Source: Microbacterium trichothecenolyticum
GTDB lineage: Bacteria > Actinomycetota > Actinomycetes > Actinomycetales > Microbacteriaceae
Direction: 5' to 3'
NCBI RefSeq assembly: GCF_000956465.1
Contig: NZ_JYJA01000025.1
Location: 1 to 64,000 of the forward strand
DNA length: 64,000 nt
Shown here one piece after another: positions 7,911 through 15,425 of this stretch. Each line of letters begins with the position of its first letter. The stretch's first letter is position 1. The translations under genes and the position numbers were made by a program. The notes below the pieces were generated by a model. The model was given only the letters and a program-made list of their open reading frames with translations. It made no database searches and had not been told where the DNA came from.

Positions 7911-8648
7911 ATGCCCGCCTACCCCGACGACCGCTCGGCCGAGATCACGGCGGCGCTGGGCGCGCTTCCGGCCGGCACGCCGGTCTCGGAGGTCGCGCGC
8001 CGCCTGATGGACCTCTTCACCAGCGGCGACCTCGACGCGGGCACCCGCCTGCCCCCGGAGCGACAGCTGGCGGCGACGCTCGGCGTCGGGAGGTCCGCGG
8101 TGCGAGAGGCACTCGCCGCGCTCGAGATCCTCGGCATCGTCGACGTCCGTCCCGGCTCGGGCACGTACCTCCGCGGCACCGCGAGCGAGCTGCTGCCGCA
8201 GACGCTGCGCTGGGGCCTCCTCATCGGCCAGAAGAACACGGCCGAACTGCTCGAGCTGCGCTCGGGACTCGAGATCTACGTCGCACGACTCGCCGCGGGC
8301 CGGGCCGAAGCATCCGATCTCCGTGCGATCGCAGGATCGCTCGAGCGCATGCGAAGCGGCGTGGGCGACCTCAGGGCCTTCGCGCGCGCGGACCTCGACT
8401 TCCACAACGCGCTCGCCGCGGCCGCGGGAAACGACACGCTGATCGACCTGCTGCACGTGGTGCGGTCGCTGCTGCAGGTGTACGCCGACCGGGCCGTCCA
8501 CGACGAGGCCGAGGCCCGCATCGCCATCGACGAGCACGACGCCGTCTTCCAAGCGATCGAGGCGGAGGACGAGGATGCCGCCGCCTCGGCGATGGCCCTC
8601 CACATGGCGACCGCCTCGCAGCGCCTGGCGGCCGAAGCCGCACCCTGA
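7911..8648 (+). CDS. FadR-type GntR transcriptional regulator (FCD domain)
   Basis: 245-residue regulator. The N-terminal winged helix-turn-helix (about 25-90) shows the family features PPERQLAATLGVGRSAVREAL and the wing PGSGTYLRG. The C-terminal all-helical FCD ligand domain (about 100-240) carries the expected metal-ligand pattern, with Asp/His in DLDFHNAL, His in DEHDAVF and His in ALHMATA. Such regulators usually bind a sugar acid or other small carboxylate and lose DNA binding. It is divergent from the binding-protein gene across site B and immediately upstream of the alditol oxidase. Three near-identical operators (sites A, B, C) flank it within 5.5 kb, making it the probable repressor of the whole left-hand regulon. 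Confidence 0.9.
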   Translation: MPAYPDDRSAEITAALGALPAGTPVSEVARRLMDLFTSGDLDAGTRLPPERQLAATLGVGRSAVREALAALEILGIVDVRPGSGTYLRGTASELLPQTLRWGLLIGQKNTAELLELRSGLEIYVARLAAGRAEASDLRAIAGSLERMRSGVGDLRAFARADLDFHNALAAAAGNDTLIDLLHVVRSLLQVYADRAVHDEAEARIAIDEHDAVFQAIEAEDEDAAASAMALHMATASQRLAAEAAP

Positions 8649-8672
8649 ACCGCATCGTCCGAAGGAGGCGCG

Positions 8673-9923
8673 ATGCCGCGCAATTGGGCTGGAACCTACG
8701 AGTACGCAGCGCCCCGGATCGTCGAGGCGACGTCGGTCGACGACGTCCAGCGGGTGCTGCGTGAGCCGGGACGCGTGCGCGCGCTCGGCACGCGTCACTC
8801 GTTCACCGACCTCCCCGACACCGCCGGCACCCTCGTCGACGTGACCGGGTTCGCGGCCGAGTTCGAGCTCGACGAGGCCGCGGAGACCGTCACCGTTCCC
8901 GCCGGCATCCGCTATGGCGTGCTCGCCGTGTGGCTCGACGACCGCGGGTGGGCGCTTCGCAACATGGGGTCGCTGCCGCACATCAACGTCGGCGGCGCGA
9001 CGGCGACGGGCACCCACGGCTCGGGCGACGCGAATCCGGTGCTCTCGGGATCCGTCCGGGCGCTCCGCTACGTCGGAGCCGACGCCGAGGTGCATGAGGT
9101 GCGCCGCGGCGAGCCCGACTTCGACGCACTCGTCGTGGGCCTGGGCGCCTACGGCATCGTGGTGTCGCTGACCCTCGACGTCGTGCCCGCATTCCGTGTC
9201 CGCCAGGACATCTACACCGGCGTCACGTGGGAGGCCGCGCTCGCCGACTACGACGCCCTCACCTCCGCCGGGTACAGCGTCTCTGTCTTCTCGCGCTGGG
9301 AGGAGCCGTCGGTCGGCTACGTGTGGCTGAAGACGCGCCTGGACGCGGACGACGACCCGGTGCCCGACACGATCCTCGACGGCGTCCGCGCGACAGGGAG
9401 CGACTCGCCCCTCGGCGTGGAGGACAACATCACCGAGATCGCCGGTGTGCCCGGGCCGTGGATGCTGCGGCTGCCGCACTTCCGCCTCGACGCGGAGCCG
9501 TCGTTCGGCGACGAGATCCAGAGCGAGTACTTCGTCGCCCGCGAGGATGCCCGGGCGGCGCTGGAGGCGGTGCGGACGCTCGGCGACAGCATCCGTCCGC
9601 ATCTCATCTGGACCGAGCTGCGCACCGCCGCTCGCGACGAACTGTGGCTGAGCCCGGCCTACCGCCGTGACGTCGTGATCATCCACTTCACCTGGCACAA
9701 CCACCCCGACGAGGTCGCCGCCGCCGTCGCACGTGTCGAGGCCGCGCTCGAGCCGTTCGACGCGCGCCCGCACTGGGGCAAGCTCCACGGGTTCGACCGC
9801 GCCGCGATCGAGCGCGTGCACCCGCGCCTGGCCGACGCCCGTGCCGTGTTCGAGCGCCTCGACCCCGAGGGCCGCTTCTCGAATGCCCACCTCGAGCGCC
9901 TGGGCGTCCGCGCCCCCCGCTGA
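8673..9923 (+). CDS. FAD-dependent alditol oxidase (AldO/xylitol oxidase family)
   Basis: 416-residue VAO-type flavoprotein, close to the 418 residues of Streptomyces coelicolor alditol oxidase. The flavinylation histidine is His42 (GTRHSF), equivalent to His46 in AldO. Active-site counterparts are visible with a constant offset: Glu315 and Arg317 (WTELRT), Thr340 (HFTWH) and Lys370 (HWGKL). The family oxidises the terminal hydroxyl of polyols with O2, giving an aldose and H2O2. A strong AAGGAGG lies 4 bases upstream of ATG. It follows gntR by 24 bases, so the two are probably co-transcribed. In this context a tetritol, pentitol or hexitol substrate is plausible; sequence does not decide which. 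Confidence 0.88.
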   Translation: MPRNWAGTYEYAAPRIVEATSVDDVQRVLREPGRVRALGTRHSFTDLPDTAGTLVDVTGFAAEFELDEAAETVTVPAGIRYGVLAVWLDDRGWALRNMGSLPHINVGGATATGTHGSGDANPVLSGSVRALRYVGADAEVHEVRRGEPDFDALVVGLGAYGIVVSLTLDVVPAFRVRQDIYTGVTWEAALADYDALTSAGYSVSVFSRWEEPSVGYVWLKTRLDADDDPVPDTILDGVRATGSDSPLGVEDNITEIAGVPGPWMLRLPHFRLDAEPSFGDEIQSEYFVAREDARAALEAVRTLGDSIRPHLIWTELRTAARDELWLSPAYRRDVVIIHFTWHNHPDEVAAAVARVEAALEPFDARPHWGKLHGFDRAAIERVHPRLADARAVFERLDPEGRFSNAHLERLGVRAPR

Positions 9924-9962
9924 CCCGCGCGGCCGGGCGCGTCACAGATGGCAGGAGTCGAT

Positions 9963-9989
9963 CCTGAATTGGTCAACCGGTGTTACAGT
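9963..9989 (+). promoter_or_regulatory. GntR-type operator before the nucleoside-hydrolase-like gene (site C)
   Basis: TTGGTCAACCGGTGT (9969-9983) runs directly into a possible -10 box TACAGT (9984-9989). Thirteen bases, TTGGTCAACCGGT, are identical to the site A operator on its promoter strand. The -35 region is poor and the spacing shorter than at sites A and B. It lies 47 bases before the ATG at 10036. Confidence 0.6.
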
Positions 9990-10035
9990 GACCGGGAGAT
10001 CGTTCGTGACGCCGCGGCGAAAGGGAAAGTCGAAG

Positions 10036-11082
10036 ATGACGCAGATTCCGAGCGGGGACACCCGCCCGACCGACCGCGCCGCGCGCAGCTGGAGCCTCGG
10101 AACCACGCCGTGGCAGAGGCTGCCCCCGCTGGGCGCTCCGCGCGCGAGGATCATCATCGACAACGACTTCTCGGGCGATCCCGACGACCTCTACCAGCTC
10201 GTGCACCACCTGCTGTCGCCCAGCGTCGAGGTGCGCCTCGTCGTCGCCTCGCACCTTCGTGCCGATGACGGCTTCGACCCCTCCGGCCGGAGTGCGCAGA
10301 ACGCCGCCGTGATCGCGAAGGACGTCTTCGCCCGCATGGGCCTGACCTCCACCGAGGTGATCGTGGTCGGCTCCGACGAGCCGCTGGCGGACCGGAGCAC
10401 GCCGCGCCCGTCGCCTGCCGTCGACGCGATCGTCGCCGAGGCGTTGCGCGACGACGTGTCCACCCCGCTGTTCTACGTCGCCGGCGGCGGGCTGACCGAC
10501 ATCGCCTCGGCCTACCTCGTCGAGCCGCGCGTCGCCGAGCGGCTGACGCTCGTGTGGATCGGCGGCGAGGAGCACGAGGGGCTCGCGGTGCCGCCGCCGA
10601 GCGCCATGCCGATCGAGTACAACCTGCTCATCGACCCGGTCGCCGGGCAGGTCGTCTTCGGCGACTCGCCGATCCCGCTGTGGCAGGTGCCGCGCGACGT
10701 GTACCGCCAGTGCCTCGTCTCGGATGCCGAGCTGCGCGTGCGCGTCGCCGAGACGGGTCCGCTCGGGCGCTACCTGTACGACGAGGTGGCCTTCGTCATG
10801 CGGATGGTCGCGACCCACGTCGGCGGCGGAGCAGAGACCTACGCCCTCGGCGACTCGCCGCTCGTGCTGCTCACGGCGCTGCAGTCGGTGTTCGAGGCCG
10901 ACCCGTCCTCGAGTCGGTACGTCGAGCGCCCGACCCCTGCCCTGAGCGACGACGGAGGGTACGTCGACGTCCCCGGTGCCAGACCGATGAGGGTCTACAC
11001 GTGGGTCGACACGCGACTCATGTTCGAGGACTTCTACGTCAAGCTGGCCGAGTTCGGCCGATGGCAGGCGGCGGGCTCGTGA
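10036..11082 (+). CDS. Nucleoside-hydrolase-like (IUNH superfamily) protein
   Basis: 348-residue protein of the inosine-uridine nucleoside hydrolase superfamily, which cleaves N-ribosidic bonds using a Ca2+-activated water. The N-terminal Asp cluster is present as DNDFSGDPDD (about 37-46) in place of the classical DTDPGxDDA. The later Ca-ligand region appears as EYNLLIDPVAG (about 195-205) and the C-terminal Asp as GDSPLVLL near 275. The spacing and sequence are divergent, so a true nucleoside substrate is doubtful. The start at 10036 was chosen for its distance from the operator; an upstream in-frame extension is possible. It overlaps the next gene by GTGA, and both probably answer to GntR through site C. 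Confidence 0.8.
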   Translation: MTQIPSGDTRPTDRAARSWSLGTTPWQRLPPLGAPRARIIIDNDFSGDPDDLYQLVHHLLSPSVEVRLVVASHLRADDGFDPSGRSAQNAAVIAKDVFARMGLTSTEVIVVGSDEPLADRSTPRPSPAVDAIVAEALRDDVSTPLFYVAGGGLTDIASAYLVEPRVAERLTLVWIGGEEHEGLAVPPPSAMPIEYNLLIDPVAGQVVFGDSPIPLWQVPRDVYRQCLVSDAELRVRVAETGPLGRYLYDEVAFVMRMVATHVGGGAETYALGDSPLVLLTALQSVFEADPSSSRYVERPTPALSDDGGYVDVPGARPMRVYTWVDTRLMFEDFYVKLAEFGRWQAAGS

Positions 11083-12575
11083 GTGCCCCGGAGAACGCCG
11101 TCTCGCGGCCCCGGACCATCGTCACCGCCGACCCCGAGCTCGACGACCTCAACTCCATGATCCGGCTCCTGCTGTTCAGCAACGAGGTCGAGATCGAGGG
11201 CCTCGTCTACGCGAGCAGCAGGTTCCATTGGCGCGGCGACGGCGCCGGCACGGAGTTCTTCCTGCCCGATCGCGAGTACGACGCGCCACAGACCTCGTGG
11301 CGCTGGGCGCCGGGGGAGCGCTTCATCGACGACGCCGTAGACGCCTACGCGGAGGTGTACGACAACCTCGTCGTGCACGATCCGCGGTATCCGGATCCGT
11401 CCCACCTGCGCTCGCTCATCCGTGAGGGCAACGTCGACTTCGAGGGCGACATCTCGTCGGAGTCGCCGGGCTCACGGCTCATCGCCGACGCGCTCCTCGA
11501 CGATCGTCCCGGGCCGCTCCACCTGCAGCTGTGGGCCGGGCCCAGTACCGTCGCGCGCGCCCTCCTGTCGATCGAGCAGCGCTTCGCGGGCACGGCGGAC
11601 TGGGAGCGGATCCGCGAAGAGGTGTCGGCGAAGGCCGTCATCACCAAGTTCGCCTCTCAGGACGCCACCTACGACGAGTACATCGCGCCGACGTGGCCCG
11701 GCATCCGGGTGATCGAAGTGGCCACTCTCGCCTGGGGGTACATGGCGCGCAAGACGATCGCGGCGCACGATCAGCACCTGCTCGGCGCCGAGTGGATGCG
11801 CGACAACGTCACGAGCGTCGGTCCTCTCGGCGCGCTCTACCGCGTGTGGGGCGACGGGCGGCAGATGGTGCCCGGCGACCTCACCGACTATTTCCACCTC
11901 TCCGGCCTCTCGGCCGACGAACTGCGGGCGCGGGGCTACCAGGTGTGGATGGACCCGCAGCCGGCTGGCGAGTGGATCTCCGAGGGAGACACCACGAACA
12001 TGCTGAACCTTCTCGCGCCGGGGCTGCGCGCCCACGAGCATCCGTCGTACGGCGGCTGGGGCGGCCGCTACGTCCGGACCGACGAGGGCGCCGACACGTG
12101 GGGTCTCGCGGATGCCGCGTTCCGGCCCGGCGGAGCCGAGTGGGCGGACGGCGCCCCCGCGGGCGACGAGGGATCGGTGGTGCGGTGGTTCGCCCACGCA
12201 CAGGCCGACTTCGCCGCCCGCCTCCGGTGGAGCGTGACCCCGCGGTTCGAGGATGCCGACCACCACCCCACGCTGACGGTCGACCACGGCGTCGACCTGG
12301 AGGTGGCGGCGGGCTCCGAGACCCGGCTCTCGGTCGTGGTCGGCGGACCGGGCGGCGCGCATGCGCAGGTGCGCTGGTGGATCCACCGCGAAGCGGGCAC
12401 GTGCACGGCCGACGTCGTGCTCGAGCCCGCCGAGGGTTCGGAGGTCACCGTCCGGGTTCCCGGCGATGCGCGCCCCGGCGACACGATCCACGTGGTGGCC
12501 GAGGCATCCGACCCCCGCACACCGCTGCCGCTCCACGCCTACCAGCGAGTGATCCTCACTGTCGCCGCCGGGTAG
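11079..12575 (+). CDS. Sde182-like protein (DUF1593, nucleoside-hydrolase-like plus C-terminal beta domain)
   Basis: 498 residues. The N-terminal domain (about 1-330) is the Sde182 nucleoside-hydrolase-like domain: RTIVTADPELDDLNSMIRLLLFSNEVEIEGLVYASS near the start and AGPSTVARALLSIE in the middle. The C-terminal beta domain (about 370-498) has WWIHREAGTC and ends YQRVILTV, as in the cellulose-binding Sde182 C-terminal domain. No signal peptide is evident, arguing against an extracellular cellulose-binding role here. GTG start overlaps the preceding stop as GTGA; an ATG at 11061 is an alternative. Two related hydrolase-like proteins in one transcript suggest two steps or two isomers of one unusual glycoside; this is inference. 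Confidence 0.82.
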   Translation: MSAPENAVSRPRTIVTADPELDDLNSMIRLLLFSNEVEIEGLVYASSRFHWRGDGAGTEFFLPDREYDAPQTSWRWAPGERFIDDAVDAYAEVYDNLVVHDPRYPDPSHLRSLIREGNVDFEGDISSESPGSRLIADALLDDRPGPLHLQLWAGPSTVARALLSIEQRFAGTADWERIREEVSAKAVITKFASQDATYDEYIAPTWPGIRVIEVATLAWGYMARKTIAAHDQHLLGAEWMRDNVTSVGPLGALYRVWGDGRQMVPGDLTDYFHLSGLSADELRARGYQVWMDPQPAGEWISEGDTTNMLNLLAPGLRAHEHPSYGGWGGRYVRTDEGADTWGLADAAFRPGGAEWADGAPAGDEGSVVRWFAHAQADFAARLRWSVTPRFEDADHHPTLTVDHGVDLEVAAGSETRLSVVVGGPGGAHAQVRWWIHREAGTCTADVVLEPAEGSEVTVRVPGDARPGDTIHVVAEASDPRTPLPLHAYQRVILTVAAG

Positions 12576-12625
12576 CGCCCCCGGTCCGGGTGCCAGGTTC
12601 GCCGATCCCCTGTCTCGCCGCGCCG

Positions 12626-14143
12626 TCAGTCGTCGTCGCCCTCGGCGATCCAGCGCCGAACGGCCAGCTCGCCGTCCGCGGCGTACACACCGAGGACGCG
12701 ACCGGTGAACGACTCCGTCGTCTCGGACGACAGGAAGCGGCCGTCGACCTCCGCGAGCTCGACACGCTCGCCTCCGGCCGGCGTGAAGCCCAGGTGGAAG
12801 ACATCGCTCGTGCGCGGGAAGCCTGGCGTCGGCTCGGGCCCCCGCGACTCGAGATGCAGATCGAGCACGCCGCCGCCGTAGGGCGCACGCCACTCCTGCA
12901 CGAGGCCGCCGAGGACGGCGCGACCGACGACCTCGCCGCCGCCCGCCTCGACCTCGACGTGGAAGCGCTCGTCGTAGCGCACGGCCAGGCCGCCGACGCC
13001 GGCGGAGGCATCCACGGTCACCGTCACGGCGCTGGTGAGGTGCTCCTGGCGGCGTCCCACGAAGACCGGGTGCGCATCGTCGAGGGTCGAGCCCTCCGCG
13101 CGCAGCGTGAGCCAGCCCGGCCGCGCCGAGAGATCGGCGTGGTCGGCGGGCAGCGAGCGGACGGCGATCCACTCTCCGTCGAGCGCGCGGTCGGGGGCGA
13201 AGTCCACCTCGACGCGCGTGCCGGGTCGAGGGTTGAGCAGCACCGGATCGATCGCGGGCCAGCCGTCGTCCTCCCAGCGCACGGGCGTGACGAAGGTCTC
13301 GCGCCCGAGCGCAGAGAACGCCCTGGTCATGCTGCGCGGCCGCACCCCCAGCAGCACGCACAGCCAGTCGCCGTCCGGACCGATCACCAGGTCGCCGTGT
13401 CCGGTGTTCTGGACCGGGCGGATCGTCGAGCGGGCCGAGACCAGCGGGTTGTGCGGCGCCGTCTCGAACGGGCCCTCGGGCGAGTCGCCGCGCGCGATCG
13501 AGATGCCGTGCCCACGCTCGGTGCCGCCCTCGGCGATCATCAGGTACCAGCGGCCGTCGACGTCGTAGAGGTGCGGCGCCTCGGGGAACTGGCCGCCCGT
13601 GCCCGACCACAGCGAGCGGGGCTCCTCGAGGGCGAGGTGACGATCGAGGTCGACCTTCACCTGCTGGATGCCCAGGTGCTGCCCGACGTTCTCGCCGCCG
13701 AGGATGAGGCCCGAGAACGTGATGTACACGTTGCCGTCGGAGTCCCACGCGATGTCGGGGTCGATGCCGTCCACGGACTCCGACCCGTCCGCCTTCAGGA
13801 TGAGGTCGCCGTCGCTCCACGGGCCCGCGGCATCCGTCGCCGTGAAGTGCAGCATGCCGCGGCCCATCGCGTCGGTGATGACGAGGTGGAACACGCCGTC
13901 GCGGTGACGGATCGTCGGCGCCCAGGCGCCTCCGGCGGTGGGCACCTCCTCGACGCCGAGCTGGCCGGGCCTGGTCGCGACGTGGCCGATGAGCTCCCAC
14001 GTCTCGAAGTCCGTGGAGCGGTGGATCGGGATGCCCGGCAGGTACTCGAACGTCGAGGTCGCGAGGTAGTAGACGCCGTCGACCGCCACGACGCTGGGGT
14101 CGGGGTGGAAGCCGTTGATCAGGGGGTTGTAGAGCGTGGTCAC
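12626..14143 (-). CDS. Glycoside hydrolase family 43 (beta-xylosidase/arabinofuranosidase type)
   Basis: 505-residue GH43 enzyme: five-bladed propeller (about 1-310) plus C-terminal beta-sandwich (about 320-505). The three catalytic acids are recognisable: Asp15 in FHPDPS (general base), Asp128 or Asp130 in GIDPDIAWD (pKa modulator) and Glu188 in FPEAPHLY (general acid). No signal peptide, so it acts in the cytoplasm on imported oligosaccharides. The C-terminal sandwich and length fit the GH43 beta-xylosidase subgroup; arabinofuranosidase activity is also common there. It is the last gene after GH3 and the serine hydrolase, 18 bases downstream of the latter, and faces the Sde182-like gene with only about 50 bases between. 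Confidence 0.9.
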   Translation of the reverse strand: MTTLYNPLINGFHPDPSVVAVDGVYYLATSTFEYLPGIPIHRSTDFETWELIGHVATRPGQLGVEEVPTAGGAWAPTIRHRDGVFHLVITDAMGRGMLHFTATDAAGPWSDGDLILKADGSESVDGIDPDIAWDSDGNVYITFSGLILGGENVGQHLGIQQVKVDLDRHLALEEPRSLWSGTGGQFPEAPHLYDVDGRWYLMIAEGGTERGHGISIARGDSPEGPFETAPHNPLVSARSTIRPVQNTGHGDLVIGPDGDWLCVLLGVRPRSMTRAFSALGRETFVTPVRWEDDGWPAIDPVLLNPRPGTRVEVDFAPDRALDGEWIAVRSLPADHADLSARPGWLTLRAEGSTLDDAHPVFVGRRQEHLTSAVTVTVDASAGVGGLAVRYDERFHVEVEAGGGEVVGRAVLGGLVQEWRAPYGGGVLDLHLESRGPEPTPGFPRTSDVFHLGFTPAGGERVELAEVDGRFLSSETTESFTGRVLGVYAADGELAVRRWIAEGDDD

Positions 14144-14161
14144 GAGGGTCCTCCGGGGTGT

Positions 14162-15292
14162 TCAGGACGAGAGCAGGATGCCGAGCTCCCGCGCGAGCGC
14201 GACGGCACGAGGATCCGCACCGCCCGGCCATGGGCCGCGCGCGACCGTCCACGCGAAGGCCAGGCCGGTGTCGGGGTCGACGCAGGCGAGCGCGCCGGCG
14301 GCGCCGTCGTGGCCGAACGAGCGCGGGCCGCCGAACGCGAGCTGCTGCGACGGCTTCTGGAACACGATCGCGTGGGCGCGGTCCTGCTGGTGCAGCACCT
14401 CGTCGTAGCCGCGGATCTGCTGCTGGCCGATCTCTGCGACGGTGTCGGCGCTCAGGAAGGGGTCGGCGCCGTCGACGCCGGTGACGGCCGCCGCGAACAG
14501 GCGGGCGAGACCCCGGGCGGTGCCGGTGCCGGAGCCTGCCGGGTGGCCGTACTCCCAGCTGCGCCGCGAGTTGCCGAGGTCCACGTCGCCGCCCATCGAG
14601 CCGAAGACGACCGGGCCGAGCGCCGAGAAGGTCGGCGCGGAGGTGTCGGAGACGGGTCTGATCATCGGAAGCACGTCGGCGCGGCGGTCCTCGAGGTCGG
14701 CCGGCAGGCCGAGGAAGAAGTCGATGCCGTGCGGGACGCGGATCTCCTGCTCGTAGAACTCGTGGAGCGTCCGCCCCGTCACCCGGAAGACGAGCTCGTC
14801 GCCCAGGTTCCCGATCGTGATGGCGTGGTAGCCGAAGGCGCTGCCCGGGTGCCAGAACGGCCGGCTCGCCGCGAGGCGTCCGGCTGCGGCGTGGTGGTCG
14901 AGCAGCTCGTCCCACGTGAGAGCGGGTGAGGCCTGCGGCAGACCTGCCTGGTGCGACAGCAGCTGCCGCACGGTGACGAACTGCTTGCCCTTGGCGGCGA
15001 ACTCCGGCCAGTAGGTCGCGACGCGCTCGTCGAGATCGAGCTCGCCGCGTTCGATCAGCAGGCCGATCGAGAGCCCGATGGCGTTCTTCGTGACCGAGTA
15101 GGGCACGATCACCGAGTCCTCCGCCAGATGCGGTCCGCCCCAAGCGTCGAGCACGGGCCGGCCCTCGTGGAATGCCGCGACCTGGAACGACAGGTCGGGG
15201 TCGGCGGCGAGCAGGCCGTCCAGGCGCCCGGCGACCTCTTCGAGGCGGGTATCGGCGTGCCCTCGGAGGCGCGTGGTGGTCAGGTGCTGCAT
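14162..15292 (-). CDS. Serine hydrolase of the class C beta-lactamase/esterase (EstB) family
   Basis: 376-residue hydrolase with the penicillin-binding-protein fold: nucleophile motif SVTK (SxxK, about 66-69), the YHAIT tyrosine segment near 155, and the third motif as FGHDGAAG near 322-329 instead of KTG. That last variant is typical of carboxylesterases such as EstB rather than true beta-lactamases. No signal peptide. Lying between GH3 and GH43, it may remove acyl decorations (acetyl or feruloyl) from imported xylo-oligosaccharides; this is inference. A large inverted repeat at 15333-15413 separates it from GH3. Confidence 0.85.
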   Translation of the reverse strand: MQHLTTTRLRGHADTRLEEVAGRLDGLLAADPDLSFQVAAFHEGRPVLDAWGGPHLAEDSVIVPYSVTKNAIGLSIGLLIERGELDLDERVATYWPEFAAKGKQFVTVRQLLSHQAGLPQASPALTWDELLDHHAAAGRLAASRPFWHPGSAFGYHAITIGNLGDELVFRVTGRTLHEFYEQEIRVPHGIDFFLGLPADLEDRRADVLPMIRPVSDTSAPTFSALGPVVFGSMGGDVDLGNSRRSWEYGHPAGSGTGTARGLARLFAAAVTGVDGADPFLSADTVAEIGQQQIRGYDEVLHQQDRAHAIVFQKPSQQLAFGGPRSFGHDGAAGALACVDPDTGLAFAWTVARGPWPGGADPRAVALARELGILLSS

Positions 15293-15332
15293 CGGGTTCC
15301 TCTCGGCGGTGGGGTGGGCGATGTCGCGATGT

Positions 15333-15413
15333 GCAGAACTCCGCAGATTCGGGGCTCACCCGCCCCGACGGACACCCTTGCGGCGCCCGTCGGGCGAAGT
15401 CTGAGGAGTTCTG
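15333..15413. repeat. Long imperfect inverted repeat between GH3 and serine hydrolase genes
   Basis: The left arm begins GCAGAACTCCGCAGATTCG and the right arm read backwards begins GCAGAACTCCTCAGACTTCG, giving about 18 paired positions with one mismatch and one bulge around a GC-rich centre. It fills most of the 133-base gap. It might act as an mRNA processing or attenuation hairpin, or be a copy of a dispersed palindromic element; no second copy is in the window. Confidence 0.6.
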
Positions 15414-15425
15414 CCCTGCGGGGTG

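Noticed and set aside
11079..12575. Secreted cellulose-binding protein
   Set aside because: Despite Sde182-like domains there is no signal peptide and it is coupled to a cytoplasmic hydrolase-like gene.
11531..14929. A 1,132-codon open frame on the plus strand
   Set aside because: It overlaps three well-supported genes in other frames, and its Ala/Arg/Asp-rich composition matches a shadow frame.
14162..15292. Beta-lactamase resistance gene
   Set aside because: No signal peptide, HDG-type third motif instead of KTG, and position between glycosidases point to an esterase.
11472..15359. A 1,295-codon open frame on the minus strand spanning several genes
   Set aside because: It is antisense to the Sde182-like gene and out of frame with GH43 and the serine hydrolase. 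The translation is Arg/Pro/Gly-rich without family motifs, as expected when stop codons are rare in high-GC DNA.
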